Positions 34,101 to 48,060 of a stretch of 64,000 nt of DNA are shown piece by piece (positions within the stretch are counted from its first letter, which is position 1; each line of letters starts with the position of its first letter). The stretch is from Antennarius striatus (Eukaryota; Chordata; Actinopteri; Lophiiformes; Antennariidae), in the NCBI RefSeq assembly GCF_040054535.1, contig NC_090793.1, forward strand, positions 19,990,001 to 20,054,000, read 5' to 3'. The notes beneath the pieces are model-generated. The model did not search any database and was not told the DNA's origin. It saw only the letters and a program-made list of their open reading frames with translations. The position numbers and the translations under genes are program-made.

Positions 34101-36999
34101 CCCCCAGCTGGCCATAGTAGACCATTGGTTGGCCATAGTAGACCCCTACCTGGCCATAGTAGGCCCCTATCTGGCCATAGTAGACCCCTACCTGGCCATA
34201 GTAGGCCCCTATCTGGCCATAGTAGACCCCTACCTGGCCATAGTAGGCCCCTACCTGCCATAGTATACCCCTACCTGGCCATACTAGGCCCCTATCTGGC
34301 CATAGTAGTCCCCTTCCCACCCTAGTAGACCCCTACCTGGCCATAGTATACCCCTACCTGGCCATAGTAGGCTACTAGCTGGCCATAGTATACCCCTACC
34401 TGGCCATAATAGGCCCCTTCCTGCCCTAGTAGACCCCTACCTGGCCATAGTAGACCCCTACCTGCCCTGGTAGGCCACTGGCTGGCCATAGTAGGCCCTT
34501 ACCTGCCCTAGTAGACCCCTACCTGGCCATAGTAGGCCCCTACCTGGCCATGATATTCCCCCAGCTGGCCATAGTAAATTCTTAGCTGGCCATAGTAGAC
34601 ACCCAACTCGCCATAGTAGGCCCCTACCTGGCCATTGTAGGCCCTTACCTGCCCTAGTAGACCCCTACCTGGCCATAGTAATCCCCTAGCTGGCAACAGT
34701 AGACCCTTACCTGGCCATAGTGGGCACCTACCTGGCCATAGTAGGCCCCTACCTGGCCATAGTAGACCCCCAGCTGGCCATAGTAGACCATTGGCTGGCC
34801 ATAGTAGACCCCTACCTGGCCATAGTAGGCCCCTATCTGGCCATAGTATACCCCTACCTGGCCATAGTGGGCACCTACCTGCCCATAGTATTCCCCGAGC
34901 CTGCCATAGTGGGCCCCTACCTGGCAAAAGTACACCCCTACCTGGCCATAGTAGGCTACGAGCTGGCCATAGTAAATTCTTAGCTGGCCATAGTAGACAC
35001 CCAACTCGCCATAGTAGGCCCCTACCTGGCCATAGTAGGCCCCTATCTGGCCATTGTAGACCCCTACCTGGCCATAGTAGGCCCCTACCTGGCCATAGTA
35101 GAACCCCAGCTGGCCATAGTAGACCATTGGCTGGCCATAGTAGACCCCTACCTGGCCATAGTAGGCCCCTATCTGGCCATAGTATACCCCTACCTGGCCA
35201 TAGTGGGCACCTACCTGCCCATAGTATTCCCCCAGCCTGCCATAGTGGGCCCCTACCTGGCAACAGTACACCCCTACCTGGCCATAGTAGGCTACGAGCT
35301 GGCCATAGTAAATTCTTAGCTGGCCATAGTAGACACCCAAATCGCCATAGTAGGCCCCTACCTGGCCATAGTATACCCCTACCTGGCCATAGTGGGCACC
35401 TACCTGGCCATAGTGGGCACCTACCTGGCCATAGCAGGCCCCTACCTGGCCATAGTGGGCACCTACCTGGCCATAGCAGGCCCCTACCTGGCCACAGTAG
35501 GCCCCTACCTGCCATAGTAGACCTCTACCTGGCCATACTAGGCCCCTACCTGGCCATAGTAGACCCCCAGCTGGCCATAGTAGGCCCCTACCTGCCCTAG
35601 TAGAACCCTTCCTTGATATAGTAGGCCACTGGCTTGCCAGAGTAGACCCTGAGCTGGCCATAGTAGGCCCGTAGCTGGCCATAGTAGGCCCCTACCTGGC
35701 CATAGTAGACCCCCAGCTGGCCATAGTAGACCCCTACCTGGCAATAGTAGGCCCCTATCTGGCCATAGTATACCCCTACCTGGCCATAATGGGCATCTAC
35801 CTGCCCATAGTATTCCCCCAGCTTGCCATAGTGGGCCCCTACCTGGCAACAGTACACCCCTACCTGGCCATAGTAGGCTACTAGCTGGCCATAGTAAATT
35901 CTTAGCTGGCCATAGTAGACACCCAACTCGCCATAGTAGGCCCCTACCTGGCCATTGTAGGCCCTTACCTGCCCTAGTAGACCCCTACCTGGCCATAGTA
36001 ATCCCCTAGCTGGCAACAGTAGACCCCTACCTGGCCATAGTGGGCACCTACCTGGCCATAGAAGGCCCCTACCTGGCCATAGTAGGCCCCTACCTGGCCA
36101 TAGTAACCCCCTAGCTGGCAACAATAGACCCCTACCTGGCCATAGTAGGCCCCTACCTGGCCATAGTAGGCCCCTACCTGCCATAGTATACCCCTACCTG
36201 GCCATACTAGGCCCCTATCTGGCCATAGTAGTCCCCTTCCCACCCTAGTAGACCCCTACCTGGCCATAGTATACCCCTACCTGGCCATAGTAGGCTACTA
36301 GCTGGCCATAGTATACCCCTACCTGGCGATAGTAGGCCCCTTCCTGCCCTAGTAGACCCCTACCTGGCCATAGTAGACCCCTACCTGCCCTAGTAGGCCA
36401 CTGGCTGGCCATAGTAGGCCCTTACCTGCCCTAGTAGACCCCTACCTGGCCATAGTAGGCCCCTACCTGGCCATGATATTCCCCCAGCTGGCCATAGTAG
36501 GCCCCTACCTGGCCATAGTATACCCCTACCTGGCCATAGTGGGCACCTACCTAGCCAGAGTAGACCCCTACCTGGCCATAGTAGGCCCCTACCTGGCCAG
36601 AGTACTCCCCTAGCTGGCAACAGTAGACCCCTACCTGGCCATAGTGGGCAGCTACCTGGCCATAATAGTCCCCTTCCTGCCCTAGTAGACCCCTACCTGG
36701 CCATAGTAGACCCCTACCTGGCCACAGTGGGCACCTACCTGGCCATAGTAGACCCCTACCTGGCCATAGTTGGCTACTAGCTGGCCATAGTAAATTCTGA
36801 CCTGGCCATAGTAGGCCCCTACCTGGCCATTGTAGACCCCTACCTGGCCATAGTAGGCCCCTACCTGGCCATAGTCGGCCCCCAGCTGGCCATAGTAGAC
36901 CATTGGTTGGCCATAGTAGACCCCTACCTGGCCATAGTGGGCACCTACCTAGCCAGAGTAGACCCCTACCTGGCCATAGTAGGCCCCTACCTGGCCAGA

Positions 37000-39900
37000 G
37001 TACTCCCCTAGCTGGCAACAGTAGACCCCTACCTGGCCATAGTGGGCAGCTACCTGGCCATAATAGTCCCCTTCCTGCCCTAGTAGACCCCTACCTGGCC
37101 ATAGTAGACCCCTACCTGGCCACAGTGGGCACCTACCTGGCCATAGTAGACCCCTACCTGGCCATAGTTGGCTACTAGCTGGCCATAGTAAATTCTGACC
37201 TGGCCATAGTAGGCCCCTACCTGGCCATTGTAGACCCCTACCTGGCCATAGTAGGCCCCTACCTGGCCATAGTCGGCCCCCAGCTGGCCATAGTAGACCA
37301 TTGGCTGGCCATAGTAGTCCCCTACCTGGCCATAGTAGGCCCCTATCTGGCCATAGTATACCCCTACCTGGCCATAGTGGGCACATACCTGCCCATAGTA
37401 TTCCCCCAGCCTGCCATAGTGGGCCCCTACCTGGCAACAGTACACCCCTACCTGGCCATAGTAGGCTACTAGCTGGCCATAGTAGGCCCCTACCTGCCAT
37501 AGTAGACCCCTACCTGGCCATGCTAGGCCCCTACCTGCCCTAGTAGAACCCTTCCTGGATATAGTAGGCCACTGGCTTGCGAGAGTAGACCCTGAGCTGG
37601 CCATAGTAGGCCCCTAGCTGTCCATAGTAGGCCCCTACCTGGCCATAGTAGACCCCCAGCTGGCCATAGTAGACCATTGGCTGGCCATAGTACACCCCTA
37701 CCTGGCCATATTAGGCCCCTATCTGGCCATAGTATACCCCTACCTGGCCATAATGGGCATCTACCTGCCCATTGTATTCCCCCAGCTTGCCATAGTGGGC
37801 CCCTACCTGGCCATAGTAGACCCCTACCTGGCCATAGTAGGCCCCTACCTGGCCATAGTAGACCATTGGCTGGCCATAGTAGACCCCTACCTGGCCATAG
37901 TAGGCCCCTATCTGGCCATAGTATACCCCTACCTGGCCATAATGGGCATCTACCTGCCCATAGTATTCCCCCAGCTTGCCATAGTGGGCCCCTACCTGGC
38001 AACAGTACACCCCTACCTGGCCATAGTAGGCTACTAGCTGGCCATAGTAAATTCTTAGCTGGCCATAGTAGACACCCAACTCGCCATAGTAGGCCCCTAC
38101 CTGGCCATTGTAGGCCCCTACCTGCCCTAGTAGACCCCTACCTGGCCATAGTAGGCCCCTATCTGGCCATAGTATACCCCTACCTGGCCATAATGGGCAT
38201 CTACCTGCCCATAGTATTCCCCCAGCTTGCCATAGTGGGCCCCTACCTGGCAACAGTACACCCCTACCTGGCCATAGTAGGCTACTAGCTGGCCATAGTA
38301 AATTCTTAGCTGGCCATAGTAGACACCCAACTCGCCATAGTAGGCCCCTACCTGGCCATTTTAGGCCCCTACCTGCCCTAGTAGACCCCTACCTGGCCAT
38401 AGTAATCCCCTAGCTGGCAACAGTAGACCCCTACCTGGCCATAGTGGGCACCTACCTGGCCATAGTAGGACCCTACCTGGCCATAGTAGGCCCCTACCTG
38501 GCCATAGTAATCCCCTAGCTGGCAACAGTAGACCCCTACCTGGCCATAGTAGGCCCCCAGCTGGCCATAGTAGACCCCTACCTGGCCATAGTCTGCCCCT
38601 ATCTGGCCATAGTATACCCCTACCTGGCCATAGTGGGCACCTACCTGGCCATAGTAGACCCCTACCTGGCCATAGTAGGCCCCTACCTTGCCATAGTAGA
38701 CCCCTATCTGGCCGTAGTATAACCCTACCTGGCCATAGTGGGCACCTACCTGCCCATAGTAGGCCCCTACCTGGCCATTGTGGACCCCTACCTGGCCATA
38801 GTAGGCCCCTACCTGGCCATAGTAGGCCCCTACCTGCCATAGTAGACCCCTACCTGGCCATAGTAGGCCCCTACCTGGCCATAGTAGACCATTGGCTGGC
38901 CATAGTAGACCCCTACCTGGCCATAGTAGGCCCCTATCTGGCCATAGTATACCCCTACCTGGCCATAATGGGCATCTACCTGCCCATAGTATTCCCCCAG
39001 CTTGCCATAGTGGGCCCCTACCTGGCAACAGTACACCCCTACCTGGCCATAGTAGGCTACTAGCTGGCCATAGTAAATTCTTAGCTGGCCATAGTAGACA
39101 CCCAACTCGCCATAGTAGGCCCCTACCTGGCCATTGTAGGCCCCTACCTGCCCTAGTAGACCCCTACCTGGCCATAGTAGGCCCCTATCTGGCCATAGTA
39201 TACCCCTACCTGGCCATAATGGGCATCTACCTGCCCATAGTATTCCCCCAGCTTGCCATAGTGGGCCCCTACCTGGCAACAGTACACCCCTACCTGGCCA
39301 TAGTAGGCTACTAGCTGGCCATAGTAAATTCTTAGCTGGCCATAGTAGACACCCAACTCGCCATAGTAGGCCCCTACCTGGCCATTTTAGGCCCCTACCT
39401 GCCCTAGTAGACCCCTACCTGGCCATAGTAATCCCCTAGCTGGCAACAGTAGACCCCTACCTGGCCATAGTGGGCACCTACCTGGCCATAGTAGGACCCT
39501 ACCTGGCCATAGTAGGCCCCTACCTGGCCATAGTAATCCCCTAGCTGGCAACAGTAGACCCCTACCTGGCCATAGTAGGCCCCCAGCTGGCCATAGTAGA
39601 CCCCTACCTGGCCATAGTCGGCCCCTATCTGGCCATAGTATACCCCTACCTGGCCATAGTGGGCACCTACCTGGCCATAGTAGAACCCTACCTGGCCATA
39701 GTAGGCCCCTACCTTGCCATAGTAGACCCCTATCTGGCCGTAGTATAACCCTACCTGGCCATAGTGGGCACCTACCTGCCCATAGTAGGCCCCTACCTGG
39801 CCATTGTGGACCCCTACCTGGCCATAGTAGGCCCCTACCTGGCCATAGTAGGCCCCTACCTGGCCAGAGTACTCCCCTAGCTGGCAACAGTAGACCCCTA

Positions 39901-42900
39901 CCTGGCCATAGTGGGCAGCTACCTGGCCATAATAGTCCCCTACCTGGCCATAGTAGGCCCCTTCCTGCCCTAGTAGACCCCTACCTGGCCATAGTAGACC
40001 CCTACCTGGCCACAGTGGGCACCTACCTGGCCATAGTAGACCCCTACCTGGCCATAGTTGGCTACTAGCTGGCCATAGTAAATTCTTACCTGGCCATAGT
40101 AGGCCCCTACCTGGCCATTGTAGAACCCTACCTGGCCATAGTAGGCCCCTACCTGGCCATAGTCGACCCCCAGCTGGCCATAGTAGACCATTGGCTGGCC
40201 ATAGTAGTCCCCTACCTGGCCATAGTAGGCCCCTATCTGGCCATAGTATACCCCTACCTGGCCATAGTGGGCACCTACCTGCCCATAGTATTCCCCCAGC
40301 CTGCCATAGTGGGCCCCTACCTGGCAACAGTACACCCCTACCTGGCCATAGTAGGCTACTAGCTGGCCATAGTAGGCCCCTACCTGCCCTAGTAGAACCC
40401 TTCCTTGATATAGTAGGCCACTGGCTTGCCAGAGTAGACCCTGAGCTGGCCATAGTAGGCCCGTAGCTGGCCATAGTAGGCCCCTACCTGGCCATAGTAG
40501 GCCCCTACCTGGCCATAGTATACCCCTACCTGGCCATAATGGGCATCTACCTTCCCATAGTATTCCCCCAGCTTGCCATAGTGGGCCCCTACCTGGCAAC
40601 AGTACACCCCTACCTGGCCATAGTAGGCTACTAGCTGGCCATAGTAAATTCTTAGCTGGCCATAGTAGACACCCAACTCGCCATAGTAGGCCCCTACCTG
40701 GCCATTGTAGGCCCTTACCTGCCCTAGTAGACCCCTACCTGGCCATAGTAATCCCCTAGCTGGAAACAGTAGACCCCTACCTGGCCATAGTGGGCACCTA
40801 CCTGGCCATAGTAGGCCCCTACCTGGCCATAGTAGGCCCCTACCTGGCCATAGTAACCCCCTAGCTGGCAACAATAGACCCCTACCTGGCCATAGTAGGC
40901 CCCCAGCTGGCCATAGTAGACCATTGGTTGGCCATAGTAGACCCCTACCTGGCCATAGTAGGCCCCTATCTGGCCATAGTAGACCCCTACCTGGCCATAG
41001 TAGGCCCCTACCTGCCATAGTATACCCCTACCTGGCCATACTAGGCCCCTACCTGGCCATAGTAGTCCCCTTCCCACCCTAGTAGACCCCTACCTGGCCA
41101 TAGTATACCCCTACCTGGCCATAGTAGGCTACTAGCTGGCCATAGTATACCCCTACCTGGCCATAGTAGGCCCCTTCCTGCCCTAGTAGACCCCTACCTG
41201 GCCATAGTAGACCCCTACCTGCCCTAGTAGGCCACTGGCTGGCCATAGTAGGCCCTTACCTGCCCTAGTAGACCCCTACCTGGCCATAGTAGGCCCCTAC
41301 CTGGCCATGATATTCCCCCAGCTGGCCATAGTAGGCCCCTACCTGGCCATAGTATACCCCTACCTGGCCATAGTGGGCACCTACCTAGCCACAGTAGACC
41401 CCTACCTGGCCATAGTAGGCCCCTACCTGGCCAGAGTACTCCCCTAGCTGGCAACAGTAGACCCCTACCTGGCCATAGTGGGCAGCTACCTGGCCATAAT
41501 AGTCCCCTACCTGGCCATAGTAGGCCCCTTCCTGCCCTAGTAGACCCCTAGCTGGCCATAGTAGACCCCTACCTGGCCACAGTGGGCACCTACCTGGCCA
41601 TAGTAGACCCCTACCTGGCCATAGTTGGCTACTAGCTGGCCATAGTAAATTCTTACCTGGCCATAGTAGGCCCCTACCTGGCCATTGTAGACCCCTACCT
41701 GGCCATAGTAGGCCCCTACCTGGCCATAGTCGACCCCCAGCTGGCCATAGTAGACCATTGGCTGGCCATAGTAGTCCCCTACCTGGCCATAGTAGGCCCC
41801 TATCTGGCCATAGTATACCCCTACCTGGCCATAGTGGGCACCTACCTGCCCATAGTATTCCCCCAGCCTGCCATAGTGGGCCCCTACCTGGCAACAGTAC
41901 ACCCCTACCTGGCCATAGTAGGCTACTAGCTGGCCATAGTAGGCCCCTACCTGCCATAGTAGACCCCTACCTGGCCATGCTAGGCCCCTACCTGCCCTAG
42001 TAGAACCCTTCCTGGATATAGTAGGCCACTGGCTTGCGAAAGTAGACCCTGAGCTGGCCATAGTAGGCCCCTAGCTGTCCATAGTAGGCCCCTACCTGGC
42101 CATAGTAGACCCCCAGCTGGCCATAGTAGACCATTGGCTGGCCATAGTACACCCCTACCTGGCCATATTAGGCCCCTGTCTGGCCATAGTATACCCCTAC
42201 CTGGCCATAATGGGCATCTACCTGCCCATTGTATTCCCCCAGCTTGCCATAGTGGGCCCCTACCTGGCCATAGTAGACCCCTACCTGGCCATAGTAGGCC
42301 CCTACCTGGCCATAGTAGACCATTGGCTGGCCATAGTAGACCCCTACCTGGCCATAGTAGGCCCCTATCTGGCCATAGTATACCCCTACCTGGCCATAAT
42401 GGGCATCTACCTGCCCATAGTATTCCCCCAGCTTGCCATAGTGGGCCCCTACCTGGCAACAGTACACCCCTACCTGGCCATAGTAGGCTACTAGCTGGCC
42501 ATAGTAAATTCTTAGCTGGCCATAGTAGACACCCAACTCGCCATAGTAGGCCCCTACCTGGCCATTGTAGGCCCCTACCTGCCCTAGTAGACCCCTACCT
42601 GGCCATAGTAGGCCCCTATCTGGCCATAGTATACCCCTACCTGGCCATAATGGGCATCTACCTGCCCATAGTATTCCCCCAGCTTGCCATAGTGGGCCCC
42701 TACCTGGCCATAGTATACCCCTACCTGGCCATAGTGGGCACCTACCTAGCCACAGTAGACCCCTACCTGGCCATAGTAGGCCCCTACCTGGCCAGAGTAC
42801 TCCCCTAGCTGGCAACAGTAGACCCCTACCTGGCCATAGTGGGCAGCTACCTGGCAATAATAGTCCCCTACCTGGCCATAGTAGGCCCCTTCCTGCCCTA

Positions 42901-45120
42901 GTAGACCCCACCTGGCCATAGTAGACCCCTACCTGGCCATAGTGGGCACCTACCTGGCCATAGTAGACCCCTACCTGGCCATAGTTGGCTACTAGCTGGC
43001 CATAGTAAATTCTTACCTGGCCATAGTAGGCCCCTACCTGGCCATTGTAGACCCCTACCTGGCCATAGTAGGCCCCTACCTGGCCATAGTCGACCCCCAG
43101 CTGGCCATAGTAGACCATTGGCTGGCCATAGTAGTCCCCTACCTGGCCATAGTAGGCCCCTATCTGGCCATAGTATACCCCTACCTGGCCATAGTGGGCA
43201 CCTACCTGCCCATAGTATTCCCCCAGCCTGCCATAGTGGGCCCCTACCTGGCAACAGTACACCCCTACCTGGCCATAGTAGGCTACTAGCTGGCCATAGT
43301 AAATTCTTAGCTGGCCATAGTAGACACCCAACTCGCCATATAAGGCCCCTACCTGGCCATTGTAGGCCCCTACCTGCCCTAGTAGACCCCTACCTGGCCA
43401 TAGTAGGCCCCTACCTGGCCATAGTGGGCACCTACCTGCCCATAGTAGGCCCCTACCTGGCCATTGTGGACCCCTACCTGGCCATAGTAGGCCCCTACCT
43501 GGCCATAGTAGGCCCCTACCTGCCATAGTAGACCCCTACCTGGCCATAGTAGGCCCCTACCTGGCCATTGTAGACCCCTAGCTGGCAACAGTAGACCCCT
43601 ACCTGGCCATAGTGGGCACCTACCAGGCCATAGTAGGCCCCTACCTGGCCATAGTAGGCCCCTACCTGGCCATAGTAATCCCCTAGCTGGCAACAGTAGA
43701 CCCCTACCTGGCCATAGTAGGCCCCTATCAGGCCATAGTAGGCCCCTACCTGGCCATAGTAATCCCCTAGCTGGCAACAGTAGACCCCTACCTGGCCATA
43801 GTGGGCATCTACCTGGCCATAGTAGGCCCCTTCCTGGCCATAGTAGGCCCTTACCTGCCCTAGTAGACCCCTACCTGGCCATAGTAGGCCCCTACCTGGC
43901 CATGATATTCCCCCAGCTGGCCATAGTAGGCCCTTACCTGGCCATAGTATACCCCTACCTGGACATAGTGGGCACCTACCTAGCCACAGTAGACCCCTAC
44001 CTGGCCATAGTAGGCCCCTACCTGGCCAGAGTACTCCCCTAGCTGGCAACAGTAGACCCCTACCTGGCCATAGTGGGCAGCTACCTGGCCATAATAGTCC
44101 CCTACCTGGCCATGGTAGGCCCCTTCCTGCCCTAGTAGACCCAACCTGGCCATAGTAGACCCCTACCTGGCCATAGTGGGCACCTACCTGGCCATAGTAG
44201 ACCCCTACCTGGCCATAGTTGGCTACTAGCTGGCCATAGTAAATTCTTACCTGGCCATAGTAGGCCCCTACCTGGCCATTGTAGACCCCTACCTGGCCAT
44301 AGTAGGCCCCTACCTGGCCATAGTCGACCCCCAGCTGGCCATAGTAGACCATTGGCTGGCCATAGTAGTCCCCTACCTGGCCATAGTAGGGCCCTATCTG
44401 GCCATAGTATACCCCTACCTGGCCATAGTGGGCACCTACCTGCCCATAGTATTCCCCCAGCCTGCCATAGTGGGCCCCTACCTGGCAACAGTACACCCCT
44501 ACCTGGCCATAGTAGGCTACTAGCTGGCCATAGTAGGCCCCTACATGCCATAGTAGACCCCTACCTGGCCATGCTAGGCCCCTACCTGCCCTAGTAGAAC
44601 CCTTCCTGGATATAGTAGGCCACTGGCTTGCGAGAGTAGACCCTGAGCTGGCCATAGTAGGCCCCTACCTTGCCATAGTAGACCCCTATTTGGCCGTAGT
44701 ATAACCCTACCTGCCCATAGTAGGCCCCTACCTGGCCATTGTGGACCCCTACCTGGCCATAGTAGACCCCTACCTGGCCATAGTGGGCACCTACCTGGCC
44801 ATAGTAGGCCCCTACCTGGCCATAGTAGGCCCCTACGTGCCATAGTAGACCCCTACCTGGCCATAGTAGACCATTGGCTGGCCATAGTAGACCCCTACCT
44901 GGCCATAGTAGGCCCCTATCTGGCCATAGTATACCCCTACCTGGCCATAATGGGCATCTACCTGCCCATAGTATTCCCCCAGCTTGCCATAGTGGGCCCC
45001 TACCTGGCAACAGTACACCCCTACCTGGCCATAGTAGGCTACTAGCTGGCCATAGTAAATTCTTAGCTGGCCATAGTAGACACCCAACTCGCCATAGTAG
45101 GCCCCTACCTGGCCATTTTA
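37000..45120. repeat. Higher-order duplicated segment within the minisatellite
   Basis: A marker unit TAGCTGTCCATAGTAGG occurs at 37,614 and again 4,457 bp later. Hundreds of bases around it match in order, with only single-base differences (GCGAGAG against GCGAAAG). A 1,026-bp duplication is nested inside: 37,711-38,400 recurs at 38,830-39,430, and 38,378 onward recurs at 39,404. Boundaries are approximate. Confidence 0.8.
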
Positions 45121-45334
45121 GGCCCCTACCTGCCCTATTAGACCCCTACCTGGCCATAGTAATCCCCTACCTGGCAACAGTAGACCCCTACCTGGCCATA
45201 GTGGGCACCTACCTGGCCATAGTAGGCCCCTACCTGGCCATAGTAGGCCCCTACCTGGCCATAGTAATCCCCTAGTTGGCAACAGTAGACCCCTACCTGG
45301 CCATAGTAGGCCCCCAGCTGGCCATAGTAGACCA

Positions 45335-46640
45335 TTGGCTGGCCATAGTAGCCCCCTACCTCGCCATGGTAGGCCCCTACCTGGCCATAGTATTCCCCTA
45401 GCTGGCAACAGTACACCCCTACCTGGCCATAGTAGGCCCATACCTGGCCATAGTACTCCCCTAGCTGGCCATAGTAGACCCCCAGCTGGCCATAGTAGGC
45501 CCCTACCTGGCCATCGTAAGCTCTTAACTGGCCATAGTAGGCTACTAGCTGGCCATAGTAGGCCCATACCTGGCCATAGTACTCCCCTACTAGAACACTT
45601 CCTGGACATAGTCGGCCCCTACCTGGCCATCGTAAGCTCTTAACTGGCCATAGTAGGCTACTAGCTGGCCATAGTAGGCCCATACCTGGCCATAGTACTC
45701 CCCTAGTAGAACACTTCCTGGACATAGTAGGCCCCTACCTGGCCATCGTAAGCTCTTAACTGGCCATAGTAGGCTACTAGCTGGCCATAGTAGATTCTTA
45801 GCTGGCCATAGTAGACACCCAACTTGCCATAGTAGGCCCCTACCTGGCCATAGTATACCCCTACCTGGCCATGGTTGGCCCCTACCTGGCAGTCACAGAC
45901 CCCGTGCTGGCCATAGAAAGCCCATAGCTGGCCATAATAGATTCTAAGCTGGCCATAGTATACTCCTACCTGGCCATAGTAGGCCCCCAGCTGGCCATAG
46001 TAGACCATTGGCTGGCCATAGTAGCCCCCTACCTCGCCATGGTAGGCCCCTACCTGGCCATAGTATTCCCCTAGCTGGCAACAGTACACCCCTACCTGGC
46101 CATAGTAGGCCCATACCTGGCCATAGTACTCCCCTAGCTGGCCATAGTAGACCCCCAGCTGGCCATAGTAGGCCCCTACCTGGCCATCGTAAGCTCTTAA
46201 CTGGCCATAGTAGGCTACTAGCTGGCCATAGTAGGCCCATACCTGGCCATAGTACTCCCCTACTAGAACACTTCCTGGACATAGTCGGCCCCTACCTGGC
46301 CATCGTAAGCTCTTAACTGGCCATAGTAGGCTACTAGCTGGCCATAGTAGGCCCATACCTGGCCATAGTACTCCCCTAGTAGAACACTTCCTGGACATAG
46401 TAGGCCCCTACCTGGCCATCGTAAGCTCTTAACTGGCCATAGTAGGCTACTAGCTGGCCATAGTAGATTCTTAGCTGGCCATAGTAGACACCCAACTTGC
46501 CATAGTAGGCCCCTACCTGGCCATAGTATACCCCTACCTGGCCATGGTTGGCCCCTACCTGGCAGTCACAGACCCCGTGCTGGCCATAGAAAGCCCATAG
46601 CTGGCCATAATAGATTCTAAGCTGGCCATAGTATACTCCT
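45335..46640. repeat. 673-bp tandem duplication within the minisatellite
   Basis: The run from 45,335 to 45,965 reappears from 46,008. Anchors are TAGAACACTTCCTGGACATA at 45,591 and 46,264 and TAGCCCCCTACCTCGCCATG at both sites. The block spans 32 units plus one base. Confidence 0.85.
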
Positions 46641-46729
46641 ACCTTGCCATAATAGGCCCCTACCTGGCCGTAGTAGACCCCTACCTGGCCATAGTAGGCC
46701 CCTACCTGGCCATAGTAGACCCCCAGCTG

Positions 46730-48060
46730 GCCATAGTAGACCCTTACCTGGCCATAGTGGGCACCTACCTGGCCATAATTTTCCCCCAGCTGGCCATAGT
46801 GGGCCCCTTCATGGCCATAGTAGGCCCCTACCTGGCCATAGTATACCCCTACCTGGCCATAGTGGGCACCTACCTGCCCATAGTATTCCCCCATTTTGCC
46901 ATAGTGGGCCCCTACCTGGCCATAGTAGGCCCCTTCCTGGCCATAGTAGACCCCTTCCTGGACATAGTAGGCCACTGGCTGGCCATAGTAGACCCTTAGC
47001 TGGCCATAGTAGGCCCCTACCTGAACATAGTAGACCCAAAGCTTGCCATAGTAGACCCCTACCTGGCCATTGTATGCCCCTACCTGGCCATAGTAGGCCC
47101 ATACCTGGCCATAGTAGACCCCAACCTGGCAATAGCAAGCCCCTATCTGAACATAGTAGGCCCATAGCTTGCCATAATAGACCCTTAGCTTGCCATAGCA
47201 AACCACTGGCTGGCCATAGTAGACCCCTACCTCGCCATGGTAGGCCCCTACCTGGCCGTGATAGACCCCCAGCTGGCCATAGAAGGCCAATAGCTGGCCA
47301 TAATAGATTCTAAGCTGGCCATAGTAGACCCCTACCTGGCCATTGTAGACCCCTACCTGGCCATACTAGGCCCATTCCTGCCCTAGTAGACCCCTACCTG
47401 GCCATAGTAATCCCCTAGCTGGCAACAGTAGACCCTTACCTGGCCATAGTGGGCACCTACCTGGCCATAATTTTCCCCCAGCTGGCCATAGTGGGCCCCT
47501 TCATGGCCATAGTAGGCCCCTACCTGGCCATAGTATACCCCTACCTGGCCATAGTGGGCACCTACCTGCCCATAGTATTCCCCCATTTTGCCATAGTGGG
47601 CCCCTACCTGGCCATAGTAGGCCCCTTCCTGGCCATAGTAGACCCCTTCCTGGACATAGTAGGCCACTGGCTGGCCATAGTAGACCCTTAGCTGGCCATA
47701 GTAGGCCCCTACCTGAACATAGTAGACCCAAAGCTTGCCATAGTAGACCCCTACCTGGCCATTGTATGCCCCTACCTGGCCATAGTAGGCCCATACCTGG
47801 CCATAGTAGACCCCAACCTGGCAATAGCAAGCCCCTATCTGAACATAGTAGGCCCATAGCTTGCCATAATAGACCCTTAGCTTGCCATAGCAAACCACTG
47901 GCTGGCCATAGTAGACCCCTACCTCGCTATGGTAGGCCCCTACCTGGCCGTGATAGACCCCCAGCTGGCCATAGAAGGCCAATAGCTGGCCATAATAGAT
48001 TCTAAGCTGGCCATAGTAGACCCCTACCTGGCCATTGTAGACACCTACCTGGCCATAGTA
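46730..48060. repeat. 692-bp tandem duplication within the minisatellite
   Basis: The rare string GGGCCCCTTCATGGCCATAG occurs at 46,801 and 47,493, and the following hundreds of bases agree (one difference seen: CTCGCCATGG against CTCGCTATGG). The shift is 33 units minus one base. Confidence 0.85.
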
